From NCBI GenBank assembly GCA_029263075.1, contig JAJCYE010000047.1:1-34782 (forward strand): a stretch of 34,782 nt of DNA, given 5' to 3'. The DNA comes from Actinomycetes bacterium (GTDB lineage Bacteria; Actinomycetota; CADDZG01; JAHWKV01). The notes beneath the pieces are model-generated. The model had not been told where the DNA came from. It made no database searches and was given only the letters and a program-made list of their open reading frames with translations. The position numbers were made by a program, and so were the translations under genes. This document shows, piece after piece, positions 32,758 to 34,782 of this stretch; the stretch's first letter is position 1; every line of letters starts with the position of its first letter.

Positions 32758-32787
32758 TTCAAGGAGGGCCTTCGGGCCCTCCTTGAA
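32758..32787 (+). other. UUCG-capped hairpin between binding-protein and permease genes
   Basis: TTCAAGGAGGGCC (32758-32770), loop TTCG, and GGCCCTCCTTGAA (32775-32787) form a perfect 13-bp stem with the very stable UUCG tetraloop. It has no U-run after it. Such intercistronic hairpins often protect the upstream mRNA and reduce read-through in binding-protein-dependent transport operons. Confidence 0.85.
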
Positions 32788-32801
32788 TACCCGGAGGCAT
32801 C

Positions 32802-33773
32802 ATTCCCGACTGCCTGACCTCCGACCTGCCCTTCCGGCTGGCCGGCGGCCTTTCTACCGGCGCGGTCTACGCGATGATCGCCCTTGGCTACACCCTGGTT
32901 TACGGGGTGTTGCAACTGATCAACTTTGCCCACTCCGAAGTCTTCATGGTGGGCAGCCTCGGGGCGTTCCTCACCGTGGGTTTGCTGGCCCCGGATGGCG
33001 GGGCTACCACCCAGGGGCAGGGGGCACTGATCCTGATCGCCGCCTTCATCCCGTCGGTCATCTTGGGCGGCCTGACCGCGGTGGCCCTGGAGAGGGTGGC
33101 CTACCGGCCGTTGAGACGGAGGAACGCGCCCCGCCTGGCGTACCTGATCAGCGCCATCGGGGCATCCTTGTTCCTCTCCAACAGCGTGCGGATCTGGCGG
33201 GGGCCGAACTTCGAAACCTTCCCCCGCAGCATCAAGTCCCGGATCGTCCTGGACCTGGGCGACACGTTCTTCACCGGCATCCTGCCCCAGTCCTTCCAAC
33301 GGGTGAAGATCCAAAACCGCGACATCATTGTTTTTGTCATCGCCATGCTGGCGATGGTCGCCGTCGACCAGTTCATCAACCGCTCCCGGATGGGCCGGGG
33401 TATCCGGGCGGTGGCGCAGGACGCCGAGACCGCGGGACTGATGGGCGTGAACATCGACCGGGTCATCACCGTCACCTTCTTGATCGGCGGGATGCTCGCC
33501 GGGGCCGCCGGCCTGCTGTTCGGTTGGTCATTCGGGGTCACCCGCTTCCAGATCGGGTTTCTGCCCGGCATCAAGGCGTTCACCGCTGCCGTTTTGGGAG
33601 GTATCGGCAACATACGGGGCGCCCTGTTGGGCGGGTTGATGCTGGGGGTATTCGAGAACGTGGCCGCCGGGTGTTTCGGGGTCCAGTGGCGGGACGTCGT
33701 GGCGTTTTTGATCCTGGTGCTGGTATTGCTCTTCAAACCCACCGGGCTGCTGGGCGAAAAGATCTCCTCGTGA
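32802..33773 (+). CDS. livH: Branched-chain amino acid ABC transporter permease LivH, with non-standard start
   Basis: LivH is one of the two membrane subunits. The internal ATG at 32874 lies inside the first membrane segment, but the same frame is open back to a stop at 32784 and encodes the expected N-terminus (DLPFRLAGGLSTGAVYAMIALGYTLVYG). No ATG, GTG or TTG occurs there. GGAGG at 32793-32797 is 4 nt before ATT 32802, the best-placed candidate (323 residues); CTG 32814 is an alternative. Family marks include GVLQLINFAHSEVFM and RAVAQDAETAGLMGVN, the loop that contacts the ATPase. The C-terminal LLFKPTGLLG is also present. Its TGA overlaps the livM GTG. Confidence 0.9.
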   Translation: MPDCLTSDLPFRLAGGLSTGAVYAMIALGYTLVYGVLQLINFAHSEVFMVGSLGAFLTVGLLAPDGGATTQGQGALILIAAFIPSVILGGLTAVALERVAYRPLRRRNAPRLAYLISAIGASLFLSNSVRIWRGPNFETFPRSIKSRIVLDLGDTFFTGILPQSFQRVKIQNRDIIVFVIAMLAMVAVDQFINRSRMGRGIRAVAQDAETAGLMGVNIDRVITVTFLIGGMLAGAAGLLFGWSFGVTRFQIGFLPGIKAFTAAVLGGIGNIRGALLGGLMLGVFENVAAGCFGVQWRDVVAFLILVLVLLFKPTGLLGEKISS

Positions 33774-34782
33774 CCGGAGATGGGTCGATCCCGGCGGAGG
33801 TTGCCCGCAACGGTGCGGTCAACCGCGGGGGCGCGAACCGGTTGAGGACCAACGTCATCCTGGGCGTGGTCGCGGTGGCGGCCCTTGTGGCCCCCCAGTT
33901 CGTCTCCCTGGCGTCGCAGGAGATCCTGGTCAACATCGCTACCTTTTCCCTGCTGGCGCTCGGGCTGAACGTCGTGGTGGGGTTTGCCGGGCTGCTCGAC
34001 CTCGGCTACATCGCCTTTTACGCCACCGGCGCCTACGCCTGGGGCATCCTTTCGGGGGCGGGTCAGATCAAGATGGCGTTCACGCAGACCGAGTTCTGGT
34101 TGGAGTGGGGCTTTTGGATCGTGCTTCTGCTGGTGATTGCCATCAACATGGGCATTGGGGTGATGCTGGGTTCCCCCACCCTGCGGCTACGGGGCGACTA
34201 CCTGGCGATCGTCACACTCGGGTTCGGGGAGATCGTCCGGATCGTGGCCAACAACCTGGACAGCGTTACCGGGGGCGCCCTGGGGATCACCCAGATCCCG
34301 CACCCCCGGATCCCGTTCACCGACTACAACTTCGGGCTTGACCCCGTCCCCTACTACTACCTGCTGCTGGTGGTGTTGGTCCTGGGAACCATCGTGATCC
34401 GACGCCTGGATCACTCCCGGATCGGGCGTGCCTGGGTGGCTATCCGGGAGGACGAGGTCGCGGCCGAGGCGATGGGCGTGCCCACCCTGAAAATGAAGTT
34501 GCTGGCGTTCGCCATCGGGGCGGTTACCGCCGGTATGGCCGGTGTTGTGTTTGCATCGAAGTCCAACTACGTGGCGCCGACCTCCTTCGACGTCTTCGCC
34601 TCGTTCCTGGTGCTGTCGGCGGTGGTGCTGGGCGGCATGGGGAGCATCCCGGGCAGCCTGGCCGGGGCGTTCGTCATCGTCGGGATCCCGTCATTCCTCC
34701 AACTCAAGTTCCCGCACCTGGACGAGTACCGCTACTGGTTCTTCGGGGTCATCCTGGTCACGATGATGGTGTTCCGCCCGCA
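33770..34782 (+). CDS. livM: Branched-chain amino acid ABC transporter permease LivM, 3' end missing
   Basis: The frame from GTG 33770 stays open to the window edge, giving 337 residues of an incomplete gene. It overlaps the livH stop by 4 nt (GTGA). After a polar start of about 24 residues come several membrane segments. Typical LivM sequence follows: LLALGLNVVVGFAGLLDLGYIAFYATGAY, then LRLRGDYLAIVTLGFGEIVRI, and the ATPase-contact loop SRIGRAWVAIREDEVAAEAMGV. VLGGMGSIPGSLAGAFV near the end is also characteristic. The ATPase genes livG and livF would be expected beyond the edge. Confidence 0.95.
   Translation, partial: MTGDGSIPAEVARNGAVNRGGANRLRTNVILGVVAVAALVAPQFVSLASQEILVNIATFSLLALGLNVVVGFAGLLDLGYIAFYATGAYAWGILSGAGQIKMAFTQTEFWLEWGFWIVLLLVIAINMGIGVMLGSPTLRLRGDYLAIVTLGFGEIVRIVANNLDSVTGGALGITQIPHPRIPFTDYNFGLDPVPYYYLLLVVLVLGTIVIRRLDHSRIGRAWVAIREDEVAAEAMGVPTLKMKLLAFAIGAVTAGMAGVVFASKSNYVAPTSFDVFASFLVLSAVVLGGMGSIPGSLAGAFVIVGIPSFLQLKFPHLDEYRYWFFGVILVTMMVFRP

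Noticed and set aside
31482-33314. 610-residue antisense frame across the Liv genes
   Set aside because: It covers the antisense of two clear genes and their hairpin, with composition typical of GC-driven shadow frames.

Overview
The window is a high-GC chromosomal segment from a bacterium that looks like a deep-branching or uncultured member of the Actinomycetota. Three things point there. The gene order polA - rpsA - coaE - uvrB - uvrA is the one I know from Mycobacterium. DNA polymerase I has Tyr at the O-helix position and lacks the proofreading acidic motif. S1 has four S1 domains. The segment is gene-dense: no stretch over 300 bp lacks a gene, and the largest gap is 25220-25453. No tRNA, rRNA, CRISPR array, insertion sequence or phage gene was seen.

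Layout. Bases 1-507 hold the 3' end of a PEP/pyruvate-binding (PPDK_N-like) protein. From 522 to 9893 the minus strand carries, in transcription order, rpsA, coaE, an EEP-family hydrolase, a HAD hydrolase, uvrB, a small membrane protein and uvrA. The HAD, uvrB and membrane-protein genes overlap by 8 nt each. uvrA has its own promoter with a near-perfect LexA (SOS) box. A plus-strand coiled-coil gene (10119-12125) lies between rpsA and polA. polA (minus) and a DtxR-family metal regulator (plus) diverge from a 25-bp gap with a symmetric -10 element.

Bases 15538-22205 look like a metal-linked region: a cupredoxin lipoprotein, a GT-C-like membrane protein, and a ferric-iron ABC transporter (binding protein, fused permease, ATPase). 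An AGACCTAA motif resembling half of a DtxR/IdeR box lies upstream of the cupredoxin gene, between the GT-C and iron-transport genes, and upstream of a fused flippase/glycosyltransferase gene. The nearby dtxR-like gene is the obvious candidate regulator.

Bases 22206-25219 encode a flippase-glycosyltransferase fusion and an FAD oxidoreductase, convergent with a 118-bp coding overlap. Bases 25247-30225 hold the glutamate synthase large subunit behind a promoter and an intrinsic terminator (probable attenuator), with a hot-dog thioesterase overlapping its end. tatC and tatA follow. The window ends in a branched-chain amino acid (Liv-type) ABC operon: binding protein, a UUCG hairpin, then permeases livH and livM (cut by the window edge).

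Unusual points are non-standard start codons (CTG for gltB, probably ATT for livH, uncertain for the iron permease and cupredoxin), a UvrB Walker A motif with Gly in place of Ser/Thr, changed metal ligands in the DtxR protein, and several structured leaders. I saw no clearly new multi-gene defence or metabolic system.
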